Assembly (NCBI GenBank): GCA_035943995.1
Contig: DASZBS010000066.1
Location: 33,482 to 97,481 of the forward strand
DNA length: 64,000 nt
Source of the DNA: Vulcanimicrobium sp035943995
Lineage (GTDB): Bacteria > Vulcanimicrobiota > Vulcanimicrobiia > Vulcanimicrobiales > Vulcanimicrobiaceae
Reading direction: 5' to 3'
The notes beneath the pieces were generated by a model. The model saw only the letters and a program-made list of their open reading frames with translations. It had not been told where the DNA came from and made no database searches. Position numbers and translations under genes: made by a program. Shown here piece by piece: positions 43,323 through 52,256 of the stretch (the first letter of the stretch is position 1; each line of letters opens with the position of its first letter).

Positions 43323-43889
43323 ATGCACCCCTCGCGTGCGGTGCACGGTGCACCGCACTCCCTGCGCCGCCGGCTAGCGCGCGCGCTCGACGTCCTCGCC
43401 GTCATCGTCGTCCTCGCCGCGGTCGCCCGATTCTTCGTCCTGCCGCGCCTCCACCGCGACGTGGTCCAGGCACCGCCGGTCTCGCTGGCCGCCCTTGACG
43501 GCGGCCGGTTCGACCTCTCGCGGCACCGCGGCCGCCTCGTCTTCCTCGACTTCTGGGCCACCTGGTGCGAGCCGTGCAAGGACTCGATCCCGCTGGTCCA
43601 GCGCTTCCGCCGCACCCACCCGAGCGTCGACGTGGTGTCAGTCGACGTGGGCGAGGCGCCGAGCTTCGTTCGGGTCTATGCGACCAAGCTGAAGATGGAA
43701 GACGTCGTGCTCGACCCGGACACGATCGTCGCCCATGCCTTCGGCGTCAGCGGCTACCCGACGATGGTCGCGATCGACGGAACCGGCCGCGTACGCGCCC
43801 GGTGGGTCGGCTTCGACCCCGACATCGAGCGCGAGATGGCCGAGGCCGTCGCGAAGTACGGCGGCGCCCGCACCACCGCGAAGCTCTAG
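43323..43889 (+). CDS. TlpA-like thiol-disulfide oxidoreductase, membrane-anchored
   Basis: 188 residues from MHPSRAVHG. One membrane helix (~22-42), then a thioredoxin fold with the active site WATWCEPCK and the cis-Pro loop in VSGYPTMVAID. Faces the periplasm and reduces or isomerises disulfides, perhaps for cytochrome c maturation. An earlier in-frame start at 43260 would overlap the divergent regulator and is less likely. Confidence 0.88.
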   Translation: MHPSRAVHGAPHSLRRRLARALDVLAVIVVLAAVARFFVLPRLHRDVVQAPPVSLAALDGGRFDLSRHRGRLVFLDFWATWCEPCKDSIPLVQRFRRTHPSVDVVSVDVGEAPSFVRVYATKLKMEDVVLDPDTIVAHAFGVSGYPTMVAIDGTGRVRARWVGFDPDIEREMAEAVAKYGGARTTAKL

Positions 43890-43910
43890 CCCGCGCCCCG
43901 ATCCCGATGC

Positions 43911-44690
43911 CTAGCGGCCTTGAAAATCGGCCGTGCGCTTGTCGAGAAACGCGCGCGAGCCTTCTTTGAAATCCGCCGTCGTCACGCACTGACCGAACAG
44001 CAGCGCTTCGAGCGCCAGCGCGTCGTCGAGCGGCAGCGACGCGCCTTCGCTCACCGCGCGCTTCGTCGCCGCGATCGCGAGCGGCGCTTTCGCTGCGATC
44101 AGATTCGCGATGCGCTGCGCCTCGGCGAGCAAGCCGTCGAGCGGTACGATCTTCTGCACGAGCCCGATGCGCAGCGCTTCCTGCGCATCGACCATCTCGC
44201 CGGTCAGACACAGGTACATCGCCGCGCCTTCGCCGAGCAACCGCGTCGTGCGCTGCGTGCCGCCGTAGCCGGGCAGGATGCCGAGGTTCACCTCGGGCTG
44301 CCCGAACTTCGCGTTCTCGCTCGCGATGCGGATGTCGCACGCCAGCGCGAGCTCGCACCCGCCGCCCAGCGCGAAGCCGTTGACCGCCGCGATCACGGGC
44401 ACGCGCAGCCGTTCGAGCGCGCGCGTGAGCGCCTGCCCTTTGCGCGCCTGCGCTTCGCCGGCGTGCGCGCCGGCCAGCGCGTTGAGCTCGCCGATGTCGG
44501 CGCCCGCCGCGAACGCTTTCGCCCCCGCGCCGGTGAGGACGACCGCCCGCAGCGCGTCGTCGCCGCCGAGGTGCGCGAATGCCGCGCTCAGCTCGTCGAG
44601 CATCTGAAGGTTAAGAGCATTTAATACGGCAGGCCGGTTCAAGGTCACCGTAGCGACGGCGCCGTCGCGTTCGAGAAGGATCGTTTGCAT
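43911..44690 (-). CDS. Enoyl-CoA hydratase/isomerase
   Basis: 259 residues. Crotonase fold with both oxyanion-hole regions: AAGADIGEL and NGFALGGGCELALACDIRIA, and the catalytic Glu pair (Glu in GGGCE and in FGQPEVNLGI). It hydrates trans-2-enoyl-CoA in fatty-acid or polyketide/PHB breakdown. The likely start is the ATG at 44690 (MQTILLERDG). No other beta-oxidation gene is close. Confidence 0.93.
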   Translation of the reverse strand: MQTILLERDGAVATVTLNRPAVLNALNLQMLDELSAAFAHLGGDDALRAVVLTGAGAKAFAAGADIGELNALAGAHAGEAQARKGQALTRALERLRVPVIAAVNGFALGGGCELALACDIRIASENAKFGQPEVNLGILPGYGGTQRTTRLLGEGAAMYLCLTGEMVDAQEALRIGLVQKIVPLDGLLAEAQRIANLIAAKAPLAIAATKRAVSEGASLPLDDALALEALLFGQCVTTADFKEGSRAFLDKRTADFQGR

Positions 44691-44750
44691 GGCGGGCCGC
44701 GCTACGGCGGGCTTTGAGTCCGGCCCTCCCTCTGCTATGGTGAGGATGCC

Positions 44751-45380
44751 ATGCGAACCGCCTACCACCAGGCGCTGGAGAACACGCGCCTCGACGTCGT
44801 CCGGTTGGGCGCGCTCGTCTCCGACGCCATTCGATCCGCGATGCAAGCCCTCGAGCGGCGCGACGTCATCCTCGCGGGCCACGTCGTCGCCGGTGACGAC
44901 GAGATCGACGACACGCGCCGCCGCGTCGAGACGGCGTGCATCGAGCTGATCTGGAAGCAGCAGCCCGTGGCGGGCGAGCTGCGCCACATCGCGGGCATGC
45001 TCCAGATCGTCACCGACCTCGAGCGGATCGGTGACTACGCGGTCGACATCGCGAAAAATGCGATCAAGCTGTCGGACGTCGCGGTCCGGCCGGCGAGCGT
45101 CGAGGTGGGCCGCATCGCGAACTTGGCCTACGAGATGCTGCAGGACGTCATGCGCGCCTACCGCGAGGGAGACGCCGCGCTCGCCGACGACGTTATCGAG
45201 CGGGACGACGAAGTCGACTCCCTCTACCGCAGCGGCATCGAGGCCCTCCAGGCGGAGATGCAGCGCGATCCGGGTACGGTACCGGCGGGCACCCTCTTGC
45301 TCTTCGTGATCTCGATTACCGAGCGCGTCGGCGACCGGGCCCAGAACATTGCTTGGCACACCAAGGACGTCTACTCGTGA
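44751..45380 (+). CDS. phoU: Phosphate signalling protein PhoU
   Basis: 209 residues: two three-helix bundles with the metal-binding ERIGDYAVDIAKNA and EVRIANLAYEML-like/ERVGDRAQNIAWHT repeats (E-R-x-G-D). PhoU links the Pst transporter to the PhoR/PhoB system. No pst genes are in the window. Its TGA overlaps the next GTG (GTGA). Confidence 0.93.
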   Translation: MRTAYHQALENTRLDVVRLGALVSDAIRSAMQALERRDVILAGHVVAGDDEIDDTRRRVETACIELIWKQQPVAGELRHIAGMLQIVTDLERIGDYAVDIAKNAIKLSDVAVRPASVEVGRIANLAYEMLQDVMRAYREGDAALADDVIERDDEVDSLYRSGIEALQAEMQRDPGTVPAGTLLLFVISITERVGDRAQNIAWHTKDVYS

Positions 45381-45814
45381 AAAAACTCCTGACCGCCCTC
45401 GCCCTCGGACTCGCACTGTTTGCGCCCAGCAGGCCCGCGCTCGCCGCGGACCACGACGTGAAGCTGACGCTCGACGGCCGCCTGGTCGACCGGGTCGGCG
45501 GCGTGGCCGTGTCGCACAACGGCGTCGTGTACGCCAACGTGGTTCCGCTGGTGAAATCGTTCGACGGATTGCTGACGTTCCAGGGCAACGCGGTCGTGGT
45601 GACGATCCACGGCGTCACGGGCCGCTTCACCGACGGCAGCCGCACGGCGCTGGTCAACGACGGTGCCGTCACGATGCGCGGCCAGACGTTCAAGCGCAAC
45701 GGCGACTGGTACGTACCGCTCGACACGTTCATCACGCAGGTCGCCAAGGCCAAAGTGCGCGTGAACGCCGCGCAAACGCAAGCCGACATCGCCGTCAACG
45801 CCAGCCCGAGTTGA
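45377..45814 (+). CDS. Secreted copper-amine-oxidase-N-like (stalk) domain protein
   Basis: 145 residues, GTG start overlapping phoU. Signal peptide (KKLLTALALGLALFAPSRPALA), then a stalk-type domain: VSHNGVVYANVVPLVKSFDG, LTFQGNAVVVTIHG, RNGDWYVPLDTFITQV. The same domain type opens the usher at 28983. Possible wall- or envelope-binding role; function unproven. Confidence 0.75.
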   Translation: MKKLLTALALGLALFAPSRPALAADHDVKLTLDGRLVDRVGGVAVSHNGVVYANVVPLVKSFDGLLTFQGNAVVVTIHGVTGRFTDGSRTALVNDGAVTMRGQTFKRNGDWYVPLDTFITQVAKAKVRVNAAQTQADIAVNASPS

Positions 45815-46950
45815 TCGCGAGCTCGGAAACGGCGCCGCTGGCGCGCGACGCGTTCGCGCTCGCGCCGGGGCTCGTCTACGTGAACCACGCGGCGGTCGGC
45901 GTCTTGCCGGTCACGACGCGCGACGCGCTGCACGCGATGATCGACGATCACGCGGCGTGCGGTGTGCTCGGCACCGCGCCGCGCGAGATGGCGATGCCGG
46001 CGTATCGCCGCCGCATCGCCGCGCTGGTCGGCGGCCGCGGCGAAGAGATCGCGGTGTTGCGCAATACCGGTGACGGCGCCACCGTCATCGCGCAGGGGCT
46101 CGACCTCGGCGCGGGCGACGAGGTGATCACCGGCGCGAACGAGTTCGGCGCGAACGCGTATCCGTGGCTCGCGCTGCGGGAGCGCGGCGTGACGGTGACG
46201 CTGATCGGCGCCCCGCGCGAGCGCATGACGCCCGACGTGCTGCGCCGGTACATCTCGTCGCGCACGAAGGTCGTCGCGGTATCGTGGGTGACGTTCGACG
46301 ACGGCTACCGCCACGATCTCGCCGCGCTCGCGGAGGTCGCGCACGCGCACGGCGCGCTGTTCGCCGTCGACGCGATCCAGGGCCTGGGCGCGTTCTCGCT
46401 CGACGTGCACGCGACGAACGTGGACGCGCTCTACGCGAGCGGCGCGAAGTGGCTGATGGCGCTGCAAGGCGTGGGCTTTCTGTGGCTGCGCGCGAATCTG
46501 CTCGACCGCGTCGCGCTGCGCCTCCCCGGCTGGCGTTCCGTCGCGGACATGTGGGACTTCCTCGACTACACGCAAGCCCCAGCCCCCGACGCATCGCGTT
46601 ACGAAGGCGGCACGCCGAACTTCCTAGGCGCACTCTCGCTGGCAACGTCCATCGACCTACTCACGACCGCGGGCATAGAACGCATCGCGGCACACGTGCT
46701 CGCGCTAACCGACCACCTAACGGAAGGCCTGCGCTCGCGCGGCTACACCGTCGCGAGCGACCGCGCGAGCGACGCCGTAAAATCCGGCATCGTGCTGTTC
46801 AGCCGCGACGACGTCGACCCGGTCGCGCTAGGCAAACGCCTAAACGAAGCCAAAATCTGCACGACCTACCGCCCAACCGGCATCCGAATCGCCCCCCACG
46901 GCCACAACACTCGGGACGACATCGACACGATTCTGGCAGCGCTACCGTAA
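45811..46950 (+). CDS. Class V aminotransferase / cysteine desulfurase-like enzyme
   Basis: 379 residues, TTG start overlapping the previous stop (TTGA). PLP fold type I: YVNHAAVGVLPVTTRDAL, NTGDGATVIAQG, VSWVTFDDGYRHDLAAL, DAIQGLGAF and the Schiff-base Lys in YASGAKWLMALQG. C-terminal VGIRIAPHGHNT-type segment. Substrate unclear (kynureninase-, isopenicillin-epimerase- or desulfurase-like); no conserved desulfurase Cys loop was seen. Confidence 0.88.
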   Translation: MIASSETAPLARDAFALAPGLVYVNHAAVGVLPVTTRDALHAMIDDHAACGVLGTAPREMAMPAYRRRIAALVGGRGEEIAVLRNTGDGATVIAQGLDLGAGDEVITGANEFGANAYPWLALRERGVTVTLIGAPRERMTPDVLRRYISSRTKVVAVSWVTFDDGYRHDLAALAEVAHAHGALFAVDAIQGLGAFSLDVHATNVDALYASGAKWLMALQGVGFLWLRANLLDRVALRLPGWRSVADMWDFLDYTQAPAPDASRYEGGTPNFLGALSLATSIDLLTTAGIERIAAHVLALTDHLTEGLRSRGYTVASDRASDAVKSGIVLFSRDDVDPVALGKRLNEAKICTTYRPTGIRIAPHGHNTRDDIDTILAALP

Positions 46951-46962
46951 TCGTCCCCTCAG

Positions 46963-46981
46963 TGTCACCCTGAGCATGACA
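46963..46981. repeat. Short palindrome of the TGTCACCCTGAGC family
   Basis: TGTCACCCTGAGCATGACA between two convergent genes (stops at 46950 and 46994). The same outer sequences frame the long hairpin at 57732-57801, so this looks like a shortened copy. May act as a bidirectional terminator. Confidence 0.5.
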
Positions 46982-46993
46982 AAATTGCGGCGC

Positions 46994-47728
46994 CTATTTC
47001 CCGCCCCCGCTCGGGGCCGAAAAAATCCCCGCGAACAGGTTGATCACCATGCCGACGATCACCGAGTTGTACGCGAACGAGATGATCGAGTGCACCATCA
47101 CCTCGCGCCGCACGCGCGTCTCGGTGACTTGCGGGTCGGACACGGCGAACGACGTGCCGATGCAGAAGGAGAAGTACGCGAAGTCGTAATCCGATGGATC
47201 TTCCGTGCCGGGGAAGTTGAAGCCGCCGGGCTGGCCGTCCTGATCCTCGTCGAACCAGAACATGTGCGCGTAGCGAAACGTGTAGACGGTGTGAACGGCG
47301 AACCAGCCCGCGCCGATCGCGAGCACGCCGAGCGCGTACGCGACCCACTTCTCGGTGTCGTTTTTGACCAGCGGGCCGTGCCCGATGATCGCGATCGCCG
47401 CGACGAGCCCCACCACGACCGTCGCAAGGACCATGAGCGTGACCGCGTTGCGGCCGGGATCGTCGAGCGCCGCGCGGGCCTGCGTCAGCCGCGCGTCGGC
47501 GTGCAGCGCGCGCAGCCAAAGAAACCCGAGCAGCGTGAACATCGCCGCATCGTACGCCGCGACGAAGCGCGTCGCCCCATGGAGCCACGTAGGCGCGAGC
47601 GCCAAGAACACGACGACACCGACGACCCCCGCGGAGCCGAACGACACCAATCGATGGCGGGCCAGGCTCCAACCTTGCGCGTCGGCCGCGTCGGCGCTGC
47701 TCAGAAGCCGTCGTCCGCGATCCGGCAC
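46994..47728 (-). CDS. DUF1345 membrane protein
   Basis: About 244 residues from a GTG at 47728; the start is uncertain because it overlaps the end of the upstream gene by 28 bases. Hydrophobic helices and the C-terminal DYDFAYFSFCIGTSFAVSD followed by TETRVRREVMVHSIISFAYN are diagnostic of DUF1345, a bacterial inner-membrane family of unknown function. Confidence 0.85.
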   Translation of the reverse strand: MPDRGRRLLSSADAADAQGWSLARHRLVSFGSAGVVGVVVFLALAPTWLHGATRFVAAYDAAMFTLLGFLWLRALHADARLTQARAALDDPGRNAVTLMVLATVVVGLVAAIAIIGHGPLVKNDTEKWVAYALGVLAIGAGWFAVHTVYTFRYAHMFWFDEDQDGQPGGFNFPGTEDPSDYDFAYFSFCIGTSFAVSDPQVTETRVRREVMVHSIISFAYNSVIVGMVINLFAGIFSAPSGGGK

Positions 47729-49137
47729 GAAGCCATGATCGCATCGCTCATCCCGTGGATCAGCCGCTTGTCGGCCGGCGCGACGGTGGCGAGGATACCG
47801 CCCAGCCGCGTCTCGTCCCCGACGACGAAGTAATACGGGCACAACCGCACGCGGCCGTCCATCTCTTTCATCTCGCCGGTCGTCGGCGACAGGAACGGGA
47901 CGCGCACGCGCTTGCCCTTGTGGAAGCGCTGCAAGATATACGGCGTGTGCTCGAACGACGCGAGCGCCTGCTGCAACGCCTCGCGCCAGCCCTCGCGGGT
48001 GAGATCGTTGGCCATCTTCACGCCTTTCGATCCCCACGCGAGCTCGCTGAAGCCGGACGGTTTGAGCACGTAGTCGCGCTCGCTCTTGCCGAGATCCTCG
48101 AGCTGCGACCAGTCGTGCACCGGGGCGCCGTTCGCGGTCAGGTCGACCATCGCGGCCTGCCACGGCAGCGGGCGCGGATCGACGATCCACGTGCGCGGGA
48201 AGATCCCGAGCAGCCGTTCGTCGACCGCCGGGCCGAGCTCGCCGCGCCAATACGACCGCAGCCCCGGATGGTGGAACAGCGCGAAGCTCAGCTTCTCTTC
48301 GAAATGCGCTTTGGGCGGCGGCGTGATGCGCACGCGGTTGTGGCGCGCGGCGTACAGGATCAACTCTTGCTTCGAAATGTTGAGCAGGTCGAACAGCTCG
48401 AAGTTGCGGTACAGCACGTCGACCTTCGCCTCGCGCCCGTCGGCGCGGCGCGCGAAGAGCGCTTCTTCCGTGAACACGATGTCCGCCGGCGCGCACACGA
48501 TCACGTCGGCGAGCCCCAGCGCGTCCACGCGCGAGGCGAGCCAGGTCATCTCGGGCCGGTAGTCCGCCGACTCCGCGCTCACGACCACGGCGACGGTGGG
48601 ATGCGGCTTCGCGGCGAGCGATGCGAGCATCTCGGCGAAGCGCTGCGGGAGCCCGTCGGGGCCGCCGATGCTGTCGCTGCCGATCTCGCAGTACGTGTGC
48701 GCCAGCGCGCCGGTGAACCCCATGCCGCCCGGTACGCTGTCGAGCTCGCTCGCGATGTAGCCGTCGGGCGTGAGGATCAGGTCGGGCCGGATGACGCGCG
48801 GGATGTCTTGCTTGAAGCGGTTCTGCCGCGCGAGCTTGACGATCTGCTCGGGCTTGCCGCGGTCGAGCTCCTCGGCGATGAACGCCGGCGCGGTGCCGCG
48901 CGCGCTGCGCAGGTAGAGGGCGTTGAGCGCTCGGTAGAAAGCGAGCAAGTCGTTGCCGAGCGACTCGATGGCGGCGACGGTCTTGGGAGCCAGCGGGAAG
49001 GGCACCGGCGAGACGCGCCAGGGGACCGCGCTCTCGGCGTCGTCGGGCACCCGGAAAAGGCCGGGCGGAAGGTGGTCCGTGACGTACCGGGCACGACCTG
49101 CCGCGTCGAGCTCCGGGGCCACGCTGGTACAGGACAT
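47701..49137 (-). CDS. ATP-grasp-like protein of unknown substrate
   Basis: 478 residues from MSCTSVAPEL. The C-terminal half looks like an ATP-grasp fold: RDYVLKPSGFSELAWGSKGV, YILQRFHKGKRVRVPF and a late VRLCPYYFVVGDETRLGG. N-terminal parts include DLILTPDGYIASELDSVPGG and VAVVVSAESADYRPEM. ATP-grasp enzymes join a carboxylate to an amine or thiol through an acyl phosphate. Function unassigned; overlaps the DUF1345 gene, so probably coupled. Confidence 0.65.
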   Translation of the reverse strand: MSCTSVAPELDAAGRARYVTDHLPPGLFRVPDDAESAVPWRVSPVPFPLAPKTVAAIESLGNDLLAFYRALNALYLRSARGTAPAFIAEELDRGKPEQIVKLARQNRFKQDIPRVIRPDLILTPDGYIASELDSVPGGMGFTGALAHTYCEIGSDSIGGPDGLPQRFAEMLASLAAKPHPTVAVVVSAESADYRPEMTWLASRVDALGLADVIVCAPADIVFTEEALFARRADGREAKVDVLYRNFELFDLLNISKQELILYAARHNRVRITPPPKAHFEEKLSFALFHHPGLRSYWRGELGPAVDERLLGIFPRTWIVDPRPLPWQAAMVDLTANGAPVHDWSQLEDLGKSERDYVLKPSGFSELAWGSKGVKMANDLTREGWREALQQALASFEHTPYILQRFHKGKRVRVPFLSPTTGEMKEMDGRVRLCPYYFVVGDETRLGGILATVAPADKRLIHGMSDAIMASCRIADDGF

Positions 49138-49199
49138 CAGGAGCGTCGACACCGCATTTCTGTGCCCTAGAACCGGTCCGCCGCGGGGCGGTTGCGGGG

Positions 49200-49574
49200 C
49201 TACTTGAGCGGGACGGCGCCGGGCAGGAGCAACGCGTGCTCGATGACGACGCCCGCGTCGCGGTACGCGAGGGTCATGTGCAACGTGAACTGCAGCCCGA
49301 GCGGGGCCAGCGACACGTCGTCGGTCGCGCGCGACGCGGCGGCGCCTTTGAGCACCTCGATCGAGGCGGTGTGGTTGAAGGAGGTCGCCGCGTTCTTGAA
49401 CGTCTCGGTGACGGCGACGGTCTTGCCGCTGTCCGGCGCGCCGGCGCACACCGTCACGGCGACGGCCTGGCCGCCGACCGGGAACGTCTCGCGCGAGCAC
49501 CGCTGGGCGGGTTGCGCGAGCGCGGTTGCGGCGCTCGCGAGGACGAGCGCGAGGACCGCTACGGAGGTACGCAT
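49200..49574 (-). CDS. Small secreted hypothetical protein
   Basis: 124 residues: signal peptide MRTSVAVLALVLASAATALA, then a beta-rich domain with two cysteines (RCSRETF, VCAGAPD) that could form a disulfide. No family. Lies 62 bases before the ATP-grasp-like gene on the same strand. Confidence 0.65.
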   Translation of the reverse strand: MRTSVAVLALVLASAATALAQPAQRCSRETFPVGGQAVAVTVCAGAPDSGKTVAVTETFKNAATSFNHTASIEVLKGAAASRATDDVSLAPLGLQFTLHMTLAYRDAGVVIEHALLLPGAVPLK

Positions 49575-49683
49575 GTCCCGTCAACGTATTCGACGGGTCG
49601 GCCGTTGCGCATCCATGACCTCTCACGGGAGGCGCATCCTCGGGGGTCTCCGAGGGTATCGTACCGGCCGAAGAATCATAGGA

Positions 49684-50502
49684 ATGCCGCCAACACCGAA
49701 CATCGACCTCATCGCGCTCGACCTCGACGGAACGCTGCTCGCTCCGGACGAGACGATCAGCGCGCGCAACCGGACCGCCGTCAAAGAAGCGCTGCTCGCG
49801 GGAATTCGCGTCGTCCTCGTGACCGGACGAGGCGTCGACACGCCGATCCGCGTCTCCAAAGAGCTCGGGCTGAACTTGCCCGTGATCTGCTGCCACGGCG
49901 CGCTGACCAAGGACTTCGGCGCGAACAGGACGCTGCTCCACGTCCCCGTCCCGCTGCAATACGCGAAAGACATGGTGCTGTTCGCCGAGCGTGAAGGGCT
50001 CGCGATCGCCGTGTACGTCGGCGAGGCGTTCTACCGCCTGCAGGGCTCGCAGATCTACATGGACGACATGCGCGGTCCGGGCTGGCACGAGGCGCCGTCG
50101 CTTGCCGAGATCCTCACCGAGGCGCCGACGTTCATCCGCTTTTTGGGCAGCGAGTCCGTCGAGCGCATGCAGCGCGAGTTCGGCGACTTGCCGCTGAGCT
50201 TCCGCCACGAGACGTGGCTCGACTTCGTGGAGTGCGCGGTGCTCAACCGCAACGCGAGCAAGAAGAACGCGCTCGCGCAATTGTGCGCCGACTTCGGCGT
50301 GCCCGCCGAACGCGTGCTCGCGATCGGCGACTCGCGCAACGACGTGCCGATGATGCGCTGGGCCGGAACGGGCGTCGCAATGGGCAACGCGCTGCCCGAA
50401 GTGCGCCAGAGTGTCCGCTACGTGACCGCGCCGAACGACCGCGACGGCGTCGCGCTGGCCATCGAGCGCTTCTGCCCGCCGAGCGCGCGCAAGTCGGCGT
50501 GA
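49684..50502 (+). CDS. Cof-type HAD phosphatase
   Basis: 272 residues. Motif I LIALDLDGTLLAPD (nucleophile Asp), motif II VLVTGRG, motif III Lys in NASKKNALAQL and motif IV VLAIGDSRNDVPMM. The C2B cap lies between. Such phosphatases act on sugar phosphates, PLP or flavin precursors. Tight coupling with the next ORF (stop at 50502, start at 50505). Confidence 0.92.
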   Translation: MPPTPNIDLIALDLDGTLLAPDETISARNRTAVKEALLAGIRVVLVTGRGVDTPIRVSKELGLNLPVICCHGALTKDFGANRTLLHVPVPLQYAKDMVLFAEREGLAIAVYVGEAFYRLQGSQIYMDDMRGPGWHEAPSLAEILTEAPTFIRFLGSESVERMQREFGDLPLSFRHETWLDFVECAVLNRNASKKNALAQLCADFGVPAERVLAIGDSRNDVPMMRWAGTGVAMGNALPEVRQSVRYVTAPNDRDGVALAIERFCPPSARKSA

Positions 50503-50504
50503 CG

Positions 50505-50762
50505 ATGCAGCCCGCGGCACCGAGCCCGGAGTACGACGGCGAGCTGCGCACGCTGCTCGCGAAGCGCGACTGGGAAGCGCTTCGCGAGTTCACCCGCAAG
50601 CACAACCAGATCCCCGACGACGTCTACGCGCAGGAGCGGCACTTCTGGGAAGTCCTCGTGCACAAGCTGACCTGCGGCCGCATCGACTTGCTCGGCCTGC
50701 ACGACGAGTCGCGCGCGTGGCTCAAAGAGCGCGGCTACACCACCGACATCGGAGGCGTGTGA
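50505..50762 (+). CDS. Small hypothetical protein before moaD
   Basis: 85 residues (a GTG at 50499 overlapping the HAD stop is possible). Helical, charged: AKRDWEALREFTRKHNQIPD, VLVHKLTCGRIDLLGLH, WLKERGYTTD. Its TGA overlaps the moaD GTG. Position suggests a link to molybdopterin synthesis, but no family is recognised. Confidence 0.65.
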   Translation: MQPAAPSPEYDGELRTLLAKRDWEALREFTRKHNQIPDDVYAQERHFWEVLVHKLTCGRIDLLGLHDESRAWLKERGYTTDIGGV

Positions 50763-51034
50763 CGGAGACGTCGAACCGCGCCGCGGTCGTCACGGCCCGC
50801 GTGCTGGCCTTCGCGCGGCTGCGCGAGCTGCTGGGTTTCGGCGAGCGCCTCGTCACCGTCCCGAGCGGCACGACGCTGGACGGTCTGTGGTCGCACCTGG
50901 CCGCCGGCACGCCGCAGCTCGCCGGATTACGCGCGTCGACGCGCTTCGCACGCAACGGCGGGCTCGCCGACGGCGGCGCGGCGGTGTGCGACGGCGACGA
51001 GATCGCACTGCTCCCGCCGGTCGGCGGCGGCTGA
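50759..51034 (+). CDS. moaD: Molybdopterin synthase small subunit MoaD
   Basis: 91 residues, ubiquitin-like fold (ARVLAFARLRELLGFGE, CDGDEIALLPPVGGG). The C-terminal Gly-Gly is the site that is adenylated by MoeB and converted to a thiocarboxylate, the sulfur donor for the dithiolene. GTG start in a GTGA overlap. moaE follows. Confidence 0.9.
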   Translation: MTETSNRAAVVTARVLAFARLRELLGFGERLVTVPSGTTLDGLWSHLAAGTPQLAGLRASTRFARNGGLADGGAAVCDGDEIALLPPVGGG

Positions 51035-51059
51035 TCGTGCCCGTCGAAACGCGCGATCC

Positions 51060-51482
51060 GTGATCGGTCTGTCGGCCGGCGCGCTCGACGTCGACGCGCT
51101 CGTGCGCGGGGTGAAAACCGATGCGCACGGCGCGGTGGTGACGTTCCTGGGCACCACGCGCGAGACATCGCCGGGCGACCCGCGCCCGGTCGCGGCGCTC
51201 GAGTACGAAGCATACGATGCGATGGCCGTCCCGGAGATGGAGAACATCGCGCGCGAGACGCGCGACCGCTTCGGCCCGCTCGGTATCGCGATGATGCACC
51301 GCACCGGCCGCGTTGCGCTGGGTGAACCCTCGGTCGCCGTCGTCGTTGCAGCGCCGCATCGCGGCAAGGCGTTCGACGCCTGCCGCTACGCGATCGACGC
51401 GCTCAAATCACGCGTGGCCGTGTGGAAACGCGAAATCTACCAAGACGGCGCCGCCGCCTGGATCGCGAACGCCCCGCCGTGA
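51060..51482 (+). CDS. moaE: Molybdopterin synthase large subunit MoaE
   Basis: 140 residues, GTG start. Conserved stretches: GAVVTFLGTTRETSPGD, LEYEAYDAMAVPEME, HRTGRVALGEPSVAVVVAAP, HRGKAFDACRYAIDALKSRV and WKREIYQDGAAAWI. With MoaD it converts cyclic pyranopterin monophosphate to molybdopterin. Stop overlaps the next gene's GTG. Confidence 0.93.
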   Translation: MIGLSAGALDVDALVRGVKTDAHGAVVTFLGTTRETSPGDPRPVAALEYEAYDAMAVPEMENIARETRDRFGPLGIAMMHRTGRVALGEPSVAVVVAAPHRGKAFDACRYAIDALKSRVAVWKREIYQDGAAAWIANAPP

Positions 51483-52249
51483 ACGTCACCCTGCACCGTG
51501 TCGACGCCGGAGAGAATCACGTCGCCGTGCTCGAGTACGAGCCGCGCCGCGCGCGCGGCGTGACGATCGTCGCCGGCCACGGCTACTCCAGCTCGAAGCA
51601 AAACCTCGACGGGCTGTGCGCGTTCCTCGCCAGTCACGGCTTCGGCGTGTTCTCGCTCGACTTTCCCGGGCACAAGCTGGGCGCCAGCGGCGGGCGCTTG
51701 CGCAGCGCGTTCGACTTGTTCGACGCGATGGAAGCCGTCGTGCGCTTCGCGCGAGTTCGCGGCGCGACGACGGTGTACACCTTAGGCCACAGCATGGGCG
51801 CGACGACGGCGCTCTGCGTCGCGGGCCGCGATCCCTCGCTCGCGGGCGCGATCTCCATCGCAACGGGCTACGGCCGCCCGAGCGTGCTCGACGCGCTCGC
51901 GGCGCGCGGCGTCGTCGACTTGCGCTCGTCGTACGTCGACGGCCTGGCGCTGCCGGAGATCGCGCACGAGTGGCAGCCGCTGGTCGACGAAGCACTGCCG
52001 CACCTCGCGGGCCGCCCGGTGCTGTTCGTCGCTGCGGAGCGTGACGGCATGGTGTCGCAAGCATCGGTGCGCGAGCTCTACGAACGCGCAGCCGAGCCGA
52101 AGACGTTCGCGACCGTCGCGAGCGACCACACCTTCGCCGGCGACAACAGCCGCACGCCCGTGCTCCAGTGGCTCAACGCGCTGCACCCTCGAGCCGCCGC
52201 GCCCCCGCCCGACAGCACCGCAACTCCCCTCATCGACGCGCCGCTCTAA
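51479..52249 (+). CDS. Alpha/beta hydrolase
   Basis: 256 residues, GTG start in a GTGA overlap with moaE. Serine nucleophile elbow GHSMGAT, oxyanion-loop region VAGHGYSSSKQNLDGL, Asp in VAAERDGMVSQ and His in VASDHTFAGD. Esterase or lipase-like; substrate unknown. No known Moco step uses it, so it is likely a passenger in the operon. Confidence 0.85.
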   Translation: MNVTLHRVDAGENHVAVLEYEPRRARGVTIVAGHGYSSSKQNLDGLCAFLASHGFGVFSLDFPGHKLGASGGRLRSAFDLFDAMEAVVRFARVRGATTVYTLGHSMGATTALCVAGRDPSLAGAISIATGYGRPSVLDALAARGVVDLRSSYVDGLALPEIAHEWQPLVDEALPHLAGRPVLFVAAERDGMVSQASVRELYERAAEPKTFATVASDHTFAGDNSRTPVLQWLNALHPRAAAPPPDSTATPLIDAPL

Positions 52250-52256
52250 CCGCACG

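Noticed and set aside
43911..45416. 501-codon minus-strand frame extending the enoyl-CoA hydratase upstream
   Set aside because: The crotonase fold begins at the ATG at 44690; the extension is antisense to phoU.
47701..50520. 939-codon minus-strand open frame
   Set aside because: Only the part from 49137 down is coding; the upstream extension runs antisense to the HAD gene and is Arg/Asp-rich noise.
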